Positions 45,533-53,822 of a stretch of 64,000 nt of DNA are shown one piece after another. The translations under genes were made by a program, and so were the position numbers. Within the stretch, counting starts at the first letter, position 1, and the number at the start of each line of letters is the position of its first letter. The notes under the pieces were generated by a model, which was not told where the DNA came from, made no database searches, and saw nothing but the letters and a program-made list of their open reading frames with translations. Origin of the DNA: Alphaproteobacteria bacterium (GTDB taxonomy: Bacteria; Pseudomonadota; Alphaproteobacteria; UBA9219); assembly GCA_019233975.1 (NCBI GenBank), contig JAFALY010000030.1:165673-229672 (forward strand), read 5' to 3'.

Positions 45533-47777
45533 CCCGCGCAGTCCGGTTTTGTGTGGCCGTGGCGATGGCGGATTCCATATCGCGCTGCTGCGCTGCCACT
45601 GAAAAAGTGCGGTTTACATAGGCAATCTGTTGATCCGAACGCATGCGCCACGCAGCGTCATCATCCAGAAAACGCAGGACGGCGCGCGCGAATTCGGCCG
45701 GGTCATCCTGTACTTCCAGCGCCCCGTCCAGACCGCGCAGTCCCTGTGCGCCCACGGATGTTGTCACAATCGGCACGCCTGCCTGCATGGATTCGACGAC
45801 CTTCAACTTGACGCCTGCGCCAAAGCGAAGCGGGGCAACCGACACGCGTGCCTTGGCGTAATAGTCAGCCAACACCTCATCCGTCACGAAACCGGTAACG
45901 CGAACCGCGCCGCCCGACAGATTTTTCACTTCCTGCGTCGGGTTGGCCCCCACCAGCGTAACGGTCACATCCGGCTTTGCCGCCAGTATGTGCGGCAATA
46001 TTTCCTTGCAGAACCAAAGGGCGGCGTCCACATTCGGCGCGTGCGCGAAGCCGGCGACAAACAAAATGCCGCTCTGCGCGGCGGGCACAGACGCACGATT
46101 TTGTGCGACAGAAAAGGCATAGGGAGAAAGATGCGCAACCGGAAGCCCATGCTCAAGGGCATTGATGGCGTCCAGTTCGTCCTGCGACGGGTACAGCGCA
46201 CAATCAACACTGCGCCATACGGTTAGTTCTTGCTGTAACTGCTGCTCGGCAAATTTGTGTTGCAGAACATTATGCGTGCGGTCTGCTTCCATCTTTAAGC
46301 GCGCAAAATGCAAATCATGCCCATAGAACAAAAGGGGCGCCAGCGTATGCTGGCGCAGCAGGTCGATATAATGTACGGCCACAGACGGGCGAGACAGAAA
46401 AGCCAGATCAACATCCGCGCCGTTTTCGCGCAGCCAGCCTTTGAAATCGAGGCCGGTCATGCCATGTAGAACCTCAACCCCGCGTCGTTGCAACAAGTCG
46501 GTGTAAGCAGGGTCAGCCAGACGATCATGCGGCCAAAATTTCACAACACGGCCTGATGCGTGTAGCGCGTCAATAAAAGACAGCATGGACCGCGACCCTG
46601 CATCACGGTCAGGTTCGGGCAGGCGGTGGTCCACCATCAACACGATCTGTCGGTTTTTGGCCTTGTCACGCGCGCGCATGACCTGCGTGGCATTAGCAAA
46701 ATGTTCGCGATCCAGAACATCTTTCCAACGTTCTTTCAACTTGCGTGAATTTTCAACCTGATACGCCTTGACGCCCGTATTAACGTCGGTGCCATGTGAA
46801 ACGCCTTCGTAATGGATTATCCACGACTCCGGCTGATAAAGGACCTTTAACCCCTTCTGGCGCACACGGAAGGCCAGATCACTATCTTCACAATAAGCGG
46901 GCAGGTAATGTTCATCAAAACCGCCGAGCTCATTCCACAGGCTGCGTGACAGCATTATGGCCGCGCCAGAGATATAATCCACTTCGCGCACATAACAATA
47001 TTCCGGCTTGCACAGAATATCACGACGACCGTAATTCCACGCGGTGCCGTCCTGCCAGATGATGCCGCCCGCTTCCTGTTGCACACCATCGGCATACAAC
47101 AAACGCGACCCGACCATGCCCGCATCAGGCCGCGCGCACAGCAATTCAACCAACCGGTCAATGGCGCCCGGCATGACATAGGTGTCGTTGTTCAGCAAGA
47201 AGATATAATTCCCGCGCGCATGTGTGGCCGCCTCGTTGCATGAACGCAGAAAACCGAGATTTTGCTGTCGGTCGATGTAGGTAATGCCTTTGACCTTATG
47301 CAATTGCGCAGCTTCGGGGTCGCCGGATGCGTCTTCAACCACGATGATTTCGCACGACGCTGTCGGCGGCACAGCGGCCAATGATGTCAGACAACGCAGC
47401 GTATAATCCACCTTACCGTAACAAGGGATGATGATGGAAACGGTTGGTTTTTCCACGTGCGGAAATGCGAGATCTTCAGCACGGGCCACACCCTTGCCCG
47501 CCGCAAGGGTTTCCAGCAGGTCGGCATAGCCGCTTTGTTTCCAAAACACTTTTTGATAACGGCGCTTGTCCATCATATTGCGGAAGGCACGGCGTTTGGC
47601 GATCACAAAACTCTGCCAATGCTGACGAAAGCGTTGTTCACGCAAAAGCGTGAAAACCAGAAAAATACGGCGAACGAAATGAAACAAAGCCGGATATTTC
47701 AGCAGGCGGGCCAGTAGGGATTCCTGAAACCGGGCAAAGCGCGAGGGATGATGATCGGACATAACGGGAACGGGCAT
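45522..47777 (-). CDS. Bifunctional glycosyltransferase (GT2 plus GT4-like)
   Basis: 751 residues. An N-terminal ~100-residue basic helical segment is followed by a GT2 domain (about 108-350; VSIIIPCYGKVDYTLRCL, FLLNNDTYV as DxD, and CEDSDLAFRVRQKG) and a GT4-like C-terminal domain (about 375-735; ILFVAGFAHAPNVDAALWF, FGAGVKLKVVESMQAGVPIV). Two sugar-transfer reactions in one protein, usual in O-antigen clusters. It is transcribed against its neighbours, and its 3' end overlaps the preceding gene's by 11 bases. Confidence 0.9.
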   Translation of the reverse strand: MPVPVMSDHHPSRFARFQESLLARLLKYPALFHFVRRIFLVFTLLREQRFRQHWQSFVIAKRRAFRNMMDKRRYQKVFWKQSGYADLLETLAAGKGVARAEDLAFPHVEKPTVSIIIPCYGKVDYTLRCLTSLAAVPPTASCEIIVVEDASGDPEAAQLHKVKGITYIDRQQNLGFLRSCNEAATHARGNYIFLLNNDTYVMPGAIDRLVELLCARPDAGMVGSRLLYADGVQQEAGGIIWQDGTAWNYGRRDILCKPEYCYVREVDYISGAAIMLSRSLWNELGGFDEHYLPAYCEDSDLAFRVRQKGLKVLYQPESWIIHYEGVSHGTDVNTGVKAYQVENSRKLKERWKDVLDREHFANATQVMRARDKAKNRQIVLMVDHRLPEPDRDAGSRSMLSFIDALHASGRVVKFWPHDRLADPAYTDLLQRRGVEVLHGMTGLDFKGWLRENGADVDLAFLSRPSVAVHYIDLLRQHTLAPLLFYGHDLHFARLKMEADRTHNVLQHKFAEQQLQQELTVWRSVDCALYPSQDELDAINALEHGLPVAHLSPYAFSVAQNRASVPAAQSGILFVAGFAHAPNVDAALWFCKEILPHILAAKPDVTVTLVGANPTQEVKNLSGGAVRVTGFVTDEVLADYYAKARVSVAPLRFGAGVKLKVVESMQAGVPIVTTSVGAQGLRGLDGALEVQDDPAEFARAVLRFLDDDAAWRMRSDQQIAYVNRTFSVAAQQRDMESAIATATQNRTARVKQ

Positions 47778-47860
47778 AAATCAAAGGGTCAGGGGAACTC
47801 TTAACACCAAAAAAGGCTTTGAAAAAGCGGTATATTCCCCCCTACCGGGCCTGCGGTTCA

Positions 47861-47893
47861 TTGACAAACAACCGGTGTTTCAGTAGCTAAAAT
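47861..47893 (+). promoter_or_regulatory. Possible promoter of the Dlt-like acyl-transfer operon
   Basis: A perfect -35 hexamer TTGACA at 47861-47866, and TAAAAT at 47888-47893 as a -10 (five of six bases). The 21-base spacing is longer than ideal. The site lies 25 bases before the microprotein start, in the 140-base divergent gap with the glycosyltransferase gene. Confidence 0.4.
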
Positions 47894-47917
47894 AGAAGGT
47901 AATCAGAATATAGGTCC

Positions 47918-48070
47918 ATGCTCAATCGCCTTAAAATAAATGATCTTTTAAAGGTCGCCGGTCTCAGCCTGGCCTACATTGTCGTCTTTATCCTGCTGTC
48001 AGCCGCCATTCAGGCCAGTCAGGAAAAAACCGGCGAGGCCAAGATCAATTTTGAATATCGCGTGTTTTAA
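47918..48070 (+). CDS. DltX-like single-helix microprotein
   Basis: A 50-residue protein that most gene callers miss. The layout is a basic N-terminus (MLNRLKIND), one membrane helix (about 12-32, VAGLSLAYIVVFILLSAAI) and an outside tail of about 18 residues ending NFEYRVF. The end matches the F-x-Y-x-x-F tail of DltX, the microprotein of Gram-positive D-alanylation operons, where the tail contacts the MBOAT protein DltB. Its stop TAA overlaps the ATG of the next gene (TAATG), so it is translationally coupled to the first SGNH gene. TAGGT close before the ATG is the only ribosome site. The homology is by motif, length, topology and context; sequence is too short for certainty. Confidence 0.75.
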   Translation: MLNRLKINDLLKVAGLSLAYIVVFILLSAAIQASQEKTGEAKINFEYRVF

Positions 48071-49284
48071 TGCCGCGCCTGACACCCCAACACCATATGG
48101 CGGCCGTGATCGTGGCATGTCTGGTCGTGTTTGGCCTGCACCCCCAGCGCACCATTAATTTGCAGCCGATGCTGCCGAAAGATACTGCGGCCCATCTGGT
48201 TGATTATACCCCCTATTACCCCGGACAAAAAGAACTGTACCGGCATGAGATTTTTGCCCCACAGAACCAGCACAAAAAACGGCTGGTTATTTTGGGGTCC
48301 AGCACGGCGGATTCCATCGGCTGTGACTACACATGGCAGCGCCCTGATCCGCACAGGCATCCTGATCGTAATGTTCATTACTCGTGCTCTATCACAAGTC
48401 AGTTGAACACCATTCTAAAGAAGAACGACCTGAATGAATGGGAAGCGTTTAACCTCGCCTGCGACGCCAGCCGTCAGGCCAACATGCTGTTTACTTATGC
48501 CCGGATCGCCGAGCTCAAGCCGGATCTGGTTGTATTTATCGACAGCTTCCCGTTCGCCGAGACAAGGAACGCAGGCGTTACCTATCTGGACGCCAGTCAA
48601 TACGCCTACCTGGATCATGTCTATTCGCAGGATGCGCATGTTGCCGCCGCATGGCGTCATTACAGCGCCTTTCTGACACGCCGCGGCGAAGAAACCGGGT
48701 ATAAAGTGCCGATAGAAACGCCCACACCGGATTACAAACAAAAAACGGCGGTCAGCAGCCATATCAGCCTGAACGATATTCTGGTCGCGGGTGCCGGGCG
48801 AATGCGCAATGTGTTCATGATCGACGCGCGCCCCCTGCCCGTCAGTTATAACCCCACGCGCCGCGTATGGTCAGAGGTCGGGGATACGGATCAGGAAGAA
48901 ACAAATCCGGATGTCGGCTACCTACAGGCCTTTAATATTATTCGCGATATGCAGGCGCTGCATGGTGGGCAGTTCGTTATGGTGTTGGCCCCCATTTATG
49001 ATCAACGTCATCATGACTCTTTCCTGCAATCCATTCACGAAGGCCGATATGGGCAGTATTTCAGGGACAACCATCTGAACGTTCTGGATCTGGTGCTTTT
49101 GCCACTAGAACCGGTTTATGAAACCTATGACGGGTATCACAATACCCCAGCCGGAAACGCCAGAATTGCCGCTGAGATATTTGGCTATCTGCAACGACAA
49201 CATTTATTGCCGCCCCGCAGCGCGTTGGCCCAGCAGCCTGACACCGGCGACGCACCCGGCACGCCGGCGCAACGGATTTTCTGA
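48070..49284 (+). CDS. DltD-like SGNH acyltransferase, first copy
   Basis: 404 residues with one N-terminal membrane anchor (about 9-24) and the rest in the periplasm. The SGNH catalytic set is present: GSS at residues 76-78 (LVILGSSTADSIGC), and Asp354 and His357 in YDGYHNTPAGNARIA. FNLACDASRQ and VFIDSFPFAE are further shared blocks. It resembles DltD and other acyl-transfer SGNH proteins that put an acyl group on a surface polymer. The next gene is a clear paralogue with catalytic residues in identical positions. The start is coupled to the microprotein, and the end overlaps the next gene (TGATG). Confidence 0.82.
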   Translation: MPRLTPQHHMAAVIVACLVVFGLHPQRTINLQPMLPKDTAAHLVDYTPYYPGQKELYRHEIFAPQNQHKKRLVILGSSTADSIGCDYTWQRPDPHRHPDRNVHYSCSITSQLNTILKKNDLNEWEAFNLACDASRQANMLFTYARIAELKPDLVVFIDSFPFAETRNAGVTYLDASQYAYLDHVYSQDAHVAAAWRHYSAFLTRRGEETGYKVPIETPTPDYKQKTAVSSHISLNDILVAGAGRMRNVFMIDARPLPVSYNPTRRVWSEVGDTDQEETNPDVGYLQAFNIIRDMQALHGGQFVMVLAPIYDQRHHDSFLQSIHEGRYGQYFRDNHLNVLDLVLLPLEPVYETYDGYHNTPAGNARIAAEIFGYLQRQHLLPPRSALAQQPDTGDAPGTPAQRIF

Positions 49285-50450
49285 TGCGGCGGGTGTCACC
49301 CTATCACCACCTGGCTGCGGTACTGATTGCCTGTCTTGTCGTTTTTGTCATACGCCCGCAACAACGCATAGACCTGCATCAAATTTTGCCACAGGGTGCA
49401 GCCGCCTATTTGATAGATTACACACCGTACTACCCTGGACAGAAGGAACTGTACCGGCACGAGATTTTCGCCCCCTATAACAGGCAGAAGAAAAAGATAG
49501 TCATCATGGGGTCCAGTGTCGCGGATTCAATCGGATGTGATTCCAGTTGGACCTCCGCCAACCCCCACCGCAAACCCGAACGCAATGTGCATATCGCCTG
49601 TTCCGTGACGGGGCACCTTAACGCCCTGCTGGAACAACAAGGGTTGAAGGACTGGCAGGCCTTTAATCTGGCTTGTGACTCCAGCCGTTTGGCCAGCACA
49701 TTACTGACCTATGCGCGGATCGCCGAGCTTCGTCCCGATATCGTCATCTTTATCGACAGCTTCCCTTATGCCGAAACGCAGAATGCCGGCGTCTCATACC
49801 TCGATCCCAATTTATATGCCTATATGGACGGTGTGTTTTCAAAAACCCCTGCGGTCGCGGCCATATGGCAACCCTATAGCCGCTTTCTAAGCCGTCGCGG
49901 GAATGTGACAAATTACAAGGTGCCGGAAACTGACGCCCATACAGACCCGCAACAGGCCACCGGCATCGTCGATCACATTAACCTAAACGATATACTGGTC
50001 GCCGCCCTTGGGCATATGCGCAACGTTCTGCTGATGGACACGCAACCCCTGCCCGTCCTTCTGGAACCACAACGCAGAATATGGATTGAACGGGGCGACC
50101 GCGATCTGGAAGAAACCAACCCCTTGCCCGACTATCTACAAGGGTTTGACGTCATCCGCACACAGCAGGCCACCCACCACGGCCAGTTCCTGTTGGTTTT
50201 TGCACCCATGTTCGACCAGCGCCATAATGCGCCCTATCTGGCCTCACTGCGCGGCGGCCGTTATGATGGCTATTTGCGCGCCAGAAATATCAATATGCTG
50301 GATTTGGTTTCCTTATCGCTGAAACCCGTCTATGAAACTTATGATGGATTTCATCAAACGGCCTATGGCAACGCCAAAGTCGCCGCAGCGATTTTCAACC
50401 ATTTGGAACAGCAGCATTTATTGCCCGGAGTAACAGATGTTTCAAACTGA
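49284..50450 (+). CDS. DltD-like SGNH acyltransferase, second copy
   Basis: 388 residues, a paralogue of the gene before it. N-terminal anchor at about 9-24, GSS at 76-78 (IVIMGSSVADSIGCD), Asp354 and His357 in YDGFHQTAYGNAKVA. The two proteins share long identical patches (for example DYTPYYPGQKELYRHEIFAP), so this is a recent-to-moderate tandem duplication with both copies keeping the catalytic set. Its last 14 bases overlap the FkbH-like gene. Two copies could serve two acceptor sites or two steps. Confidence 0.82.
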   Translation: MRRVSPYHHLAAVLIACLVVFVIRPQQRIDLHQILPQGAAAYLIDYTPYYPGQKELYRHEIFAPYNRQKKKIVIMGSSVADSIGCDSSWTSANPHRKPERNVHIACSVTGHLNALLEQQGLKDWQAFNLACDSSRLASTLLTYARIAELRPDIVIFIDSFPYAETQNAGVSYLDPNLYAYMDGVFSKTPAVAAIWQPYSRFLSRRGNVTNYKVPETDAHTDPQQATGIVDHINLNDILVAALGHMRNVLLMDTQPLPVLLEPQRRIWIERGDRDLEETNPLPDYLQGFDVIRTQQATHHGQFLLVFAPMFDQRHNAPYLASLRGGRYDGYLRARNINMLDLVSLSLKPVYETYDGFHQTAYGNAKVAAAIFNHLEQQHLLPGVTDVSN

Positions 50451-52200
50451 CAATGCGCGCTATCTACACCTTGTGAAAAAAGGGCGCGCCCTGAACGCCA
50501 ACGAGCACAATCTGCCACCGCTGAAGGTCGCCCTGCTGGCCGACCACGCGACGCAGCAGATGACCCATGTGCTGAAAGCGACGATCGCAGAAGCAGGATT
50601 TTATCCTGACATTTATGAAGCCGATTACGGCACAGCCGCGTTTGAGATTTACGATCGGCAATCCGCCCTTTACGGGTTTGCGCCGGATTTTGTCGTTATC
50701 AGCTTTGCTGTGCAGAAATACCGTGACCGCTTTCTGGGCACCACCAGCGCACAGGAACGCGAAGTCCTGCCGCAGAATTATGTCAATGAATTGCTGGCTT
50801 TGGTCGATGCCGCACGCGCGGGCGGTTTGACCGTCATCGCCAATAACTTTGCCCTGCCGATTGAACGTATGTTCGGCAATTACGGCCTGCAAAGCAGCCA
50901 ATCCCTGTATGGCAGCGTCATTCGCTTTAACACCCTACTGTCTGCAGCCATTACCGAACGCAAAGGCTGCGCCGTTAACGATATTATGTATCTGTCGCAC
51001 ACCATCGGCGGTGCGCAATTCTTTGATGAGAAATTGTGGATCAGCTCTAAATACATCTGCGCCACGCGTCATTTTCCGCAATGGGCCGGGTCACTGACGC
51101 GCATCATGACAACGCAAAAGGGCAAAGTGACGAAGTGCCTCGTTCTTGACCTCGACAACACCTTGTGGGGCGGCATCATCGGGGATGACGGGTTGGACGG
51201 TATTGCGCTAGGCGGCGACGCCTATGGCGAAGCGTACCAGTTATTCCAGCGGTATATCCTCTCCCTCAAAAACCGTGGCTATATTCTTGCCGTGTGCAGC
51301 AAAAACAATGAGGACACAGCCCTGAGCGCCTTCAGGCAGCATCCGGAAATGATCATCAAGGAGGAAGACATCGCTGTCTTCGTGGCCAACTGGAATGATA
51401 AGGCCAGCAACATTGAGTATATTGCCCGCGTCCTGAATATCGGCTTGGATTCGCTTATTTTTATTGATGACTCGGCCTTCGAACGCAATCAGGTGGCGAC
51501 GACCTTGCCGCAGGTGCGCGTGCCGGAAATGCCCGAAGACGTGGCCGACTATATCCCGACACTGGAAGCCAGCGGTTATCTGGAAGCGCTGGGTTATTCC
51601 AACGAAGACGCCAAGCGTAACCAGCAATATCGCGAAGAGGCCGTACGCACGACCGAACAATTGAAATACAACAACATCGACGATTATCTGAAAGCGCTGG
51701 ATATGAAGATCGATTGCGGCCCGTTCGCACCCGACCAGCTGCCCCGGGTCGCGCAATTGATCCAGCGCAGCAACCAGTTCAACCTGCGCACCCAACGCGT
51801 CACCGAAGCGGAATGCGAACGGATGATGAAGTCCGGCGACCATGTCACGGTGCAGGCGCGTTTGCGCGATAAATTCGGCGATTATGGCCTGATATCGGTT
51901 ATTTGCGGCGAAGTCGCCGACAACACGCTGAACATCGTCGAATTGGTGATGAGTTGCCGCGTCCTGAAGCGCGGGGTGGAGGATTATCTGATGAGCCATC
52001 TTTTTTCCGAATGCGCGCAACGCGGCCTGAAGGGCATTCGCGGCGAGTACATACCCAGCGCGAAAAACGCGATGGTCAAAGATTTTTACAAGCAATTCGG
52101 CTTTACGCTTGTTGCCAGTGACGGAGGAAAAGACATCTGGTATCTTGATGCCGCCCAATACACGCCACGGCCAACCTTCATAGAAAAGATTACCGCATGA
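50437..52200 (+). CDS. FkbH-like HAD/GNAT protein (acyl-ACP loading)
   Basis: 587 residues in three parts. An N-terminal SGNH-like region (about 28-215) is followed by a HAD domain whose motif I CLVLDLDNTLWGGIIGDDG has Asp238 and Asp240, with VCSKNNEDTALSAF after it. The C-terminal GNAT-like part (about 425-575) holds LISVICGEVADNTLNIVELVMSCRVLKRGVE. This is the full FkbH layout. Studied FkbH proteins dephosphorylate 1,3-bisphosphoglycerate and load D-glyceryl onto an ACP for methoxymalonyl or glyceryl extender units. Here it is followed directly by an ACP (ATGA overlap), with no PKS, so glyceryl-ACP or a similar acyl-ACP is the likely product. The substrate is inferred. Confidence 0.88.
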   Translation: MFQTDNARYLHLVKKGRALNANEHNLPPLKVALLADHATQQMTHVLKATIAEAGFYPDIYEADYGTAAFEIYDRQSALYGFAPDFVVISFAVQKYRDRFLGTTSAQEREVLPQNYVNELLALVDAARAGGLTVIANNFALPIERMFGNYGLQSSQSLYGSVIRFNTLLSAAITERKGCAVNDIMYLSHTIGGAQFFDEKLWISSKYICATRHFPQWAGSLTRIMTTQKGKVTKCLVLDLDNTLWGGIIGDDGLDGIALGGDAYGEAYQLFQRYILSLKNRGYILAVCSKNNEDTALSAFRQHPEMIIKEEDIAVFVANWNDKASNIEYIARVLNIGLDSLIFIDDSAFERNQVATTLPQVRVPEMPEDVADYIPTLEASGYLEALGYSNEDAKRNQQYREEAVRTTEQLKYNNIDDYLKALDMKIDCGPFAPDQLPRVAQLIQRSNQFNLRTQRVTEAECERMMKSGDHVTVQARLRDKFGDYGLISVICGEVADNTLNIVELVMSCRVLKRGVEDYLMSHLFSECAQRGLKGIRGEYIPSAKNAMVKDFYKQFGFTLVASDGGKDIWYLDAAQYTPRPTFIEKITA

Positions 52201-52439
52201 CACAGGATGATATTATCAGCAAACTGACCACCGTTTTTCGTGAAGTCTTTGAAGACCCCGCGTTAAATCTGACCCCTGACATGACGGCCAAGGATGTTAC
52301 GAAGTGGGATTCCCTGTCGCATGTCGATATGATCGTCAGCGTTGAAGAAACCTTTGGCATTCGCCTGTCGACACGCGAAGTCGCCAACCTGCAAAATGTT
52401 GGCGAACTGATCTCGGCCATCGGAGCCAAGGCAAAATAA
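52197..52439 (+). CDS. Acyl carrier protein (DltC-like)
   Basis: 80 residues, a typical ACP: phosphopantetheine attachment at Ser39 in WDSLSHVDMI, acidic helix II and helix III (STREVANLQNVGELISAIGA). It holds the acyl group as a thioester for the MBOAT protein. The ATG overlaps the FkbH-like stop (ATGA), so the two are coupled. It resembles carrier proteins of surface-acylation and PKS loci more than fatty acid AcpP, but sequence alone does not settle that. Confidence 0.92.
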   Translation: MTQDDIISKLTTVFREVFEDPALNLTPDMTAKDVTKWDSLSHVDMIVSVEETFGIRLSTREVANLQNVGELISAIGAKAK

Positions 52440-52490
52440 GCATTTCCGCCCAACCAGCAACACACAATTGACGCCAGATTATACCCCGCC

Positions 52491-53822
52491 ATGTATCTAA
52501 GCTTTTATCTGACCTATCTATGGCCCTCGCTGGTGGGGCTGCTTGTTCTGTGGTTCAGCACCCGGGCCAAATGCCATCCGCACATCAAGGCGGTTATTTT
52601 CCTGATCGCGCAGATCCTGATCGCGCCACATTACACGGGCGTTCGTCCATCAGCCGAGAATATGGCGTTGATCACGCTGGGCGGTTATATCGTGTTCACA
52701 AAAATGGCAGAAGAATACGGTTACCGCTTTGAAAAGCGCGCGGCGGCGCTGTTCCTCGGCCTCTATATGACATATTGGGTAGCCGTTAAATATCTTCTAC
52801 CCCTTGGCGGCCTTAATTTCCCGGCAGATGTTGTCTATTACGTTATCACGGCAACGCCCAAAATACCCGCGCGTTTTCTGGATATGTGGGGCGCCGTGCG
52901 GGATGCCATCTATTACCATGTTGAGCCCGCCAGCATCGCCATGGTCGGCGTCAGCTATATCGGCTTTAAGCTCATACACTTTATTGTCGATTACAAAGCC
53001 GGTGATATTAAATCACCCAAAACTCTGGAATTTCTAAACTGGATGTTCTTCTTCCCGTCATTGATTGCAGGACCGATGATCCGCTTTCAGGACTGGATGG
53101 AACAACGCGAAAATCCCAAAGTTGATGTAGATGGTATTTTTGATGGTCTACGCCGGCTTATCATCGGTATTTTTATGAAAGTGGTGCTGGCCGACAGCAT
53201 CCACGGCCTGACAATCGCCAGCATGTCAGCCACCGCCTTGCAGCAAGCGCATGCGTGGCAGATCATCTCTTCCTGCCTGATCTACTACGTCTATCTGTAT
53301 TGCGATTTTGCGGGATATTCCCATATCGCCATCGGCTTGGCGCGCTTCTGGAACATCCGCCTGCCGGAAAACTTTGACGCCCCCTATCGCGCGCGCAATC
53401 TGGCGGAATACTGGAACCGCTGGCATATTACGCTGAGCCTCCTGCTGCGCGACTATCTGTTTTATCCCATCAGCCTGTACCTGAAACGCATTAAGGCCCT
53501 GCGCAAATACCCCAACATGACGGCCTTTATCCCACCGATGGCGACATTCCTGTTCTCGGGCATATGGCACGGCGCAGGGCTTAACTTCGTTCTGTGGGGC
53601 GCCATGCACGGCGTCGGCATGGCTTCTCTGGCAGTCATGAAACGTTACAATTTCAAGGGGCCGTTTGCCCAATGGTGGCAGACATCGCGCGTGGCCTATG
53701 CGTGCAGCGCCAGCATTACCTTCTTTTACGTCAGTATGGCGTTTATCTTCTTCTGCCTGCCTGCGGACAAACTGCTTTGTCTCTGGCAAAATATGACGGG
53801 CACCGTTCCGCCGGGCTTCTAG
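52491..53822 (+). CDS. MBOAT membrane O-acyltransferase (DltB-like)
   Basis: 443 residues with about ten membrane helices. The MBOAT core is clear: YLYCDFAGYSHIAIGLARFWNIRLPENFDAPY, then the catalytic His360 in SGIWHGAGLNFVLWGAMHG (second His at 373) near the C-terminus. It moves the acyl group across the inner membrane from the carrier protein to an outside acceptor. Together with the ACP, two SGNH proteins and the microprotein it makes a DltB-like set. Its stop touches the stop of the convergent glycosyltransferase. Confidence 0.93.
   Translation: MYLSFYLTYLWPSLVGLLVLWFSTRAKCHPHIKAVIFLIAQILIAPHYTGVRPSAENMALITLGGYIVFTKMAEEYGYRFEKRAAALFLGLYMTYWVAVKYLLPLGGLNFPADVVYYVITATPKIPARFLDMWGAVRDAIYYHVEPASIAMVGVSYIGFKLIHFIVDYKAGDIKSPKTLEFLNWMFFFPSLIAGPMIRFQDWMEQRENPKVDVDGIFDGLRRLIIGIFMKVVLADSIHGLTIASMSATALQQAHAWQIISSCLIYYVYLYCDFAGYSHIAIGLARFWNIRLPENFDAPYRARNLAEYWNRWHITLSLLLRDYLFYPISLYLKRIKALRKYPNMTAFIPPMATFLFSGIWHGAGLNFVLWGAMHGVGMASLAVMKRYNFKGPFAQWWQTSRVAYACSASITFFYVSMAFIFFCLPADKLLCLWQNMTGTVPPGF

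Noticed and set aside
51241..52203. 320-residue antisense open frame
   Set aside because: It lies opposite the FkbH-like gene, whose sequence is fully explained by conserved domains.
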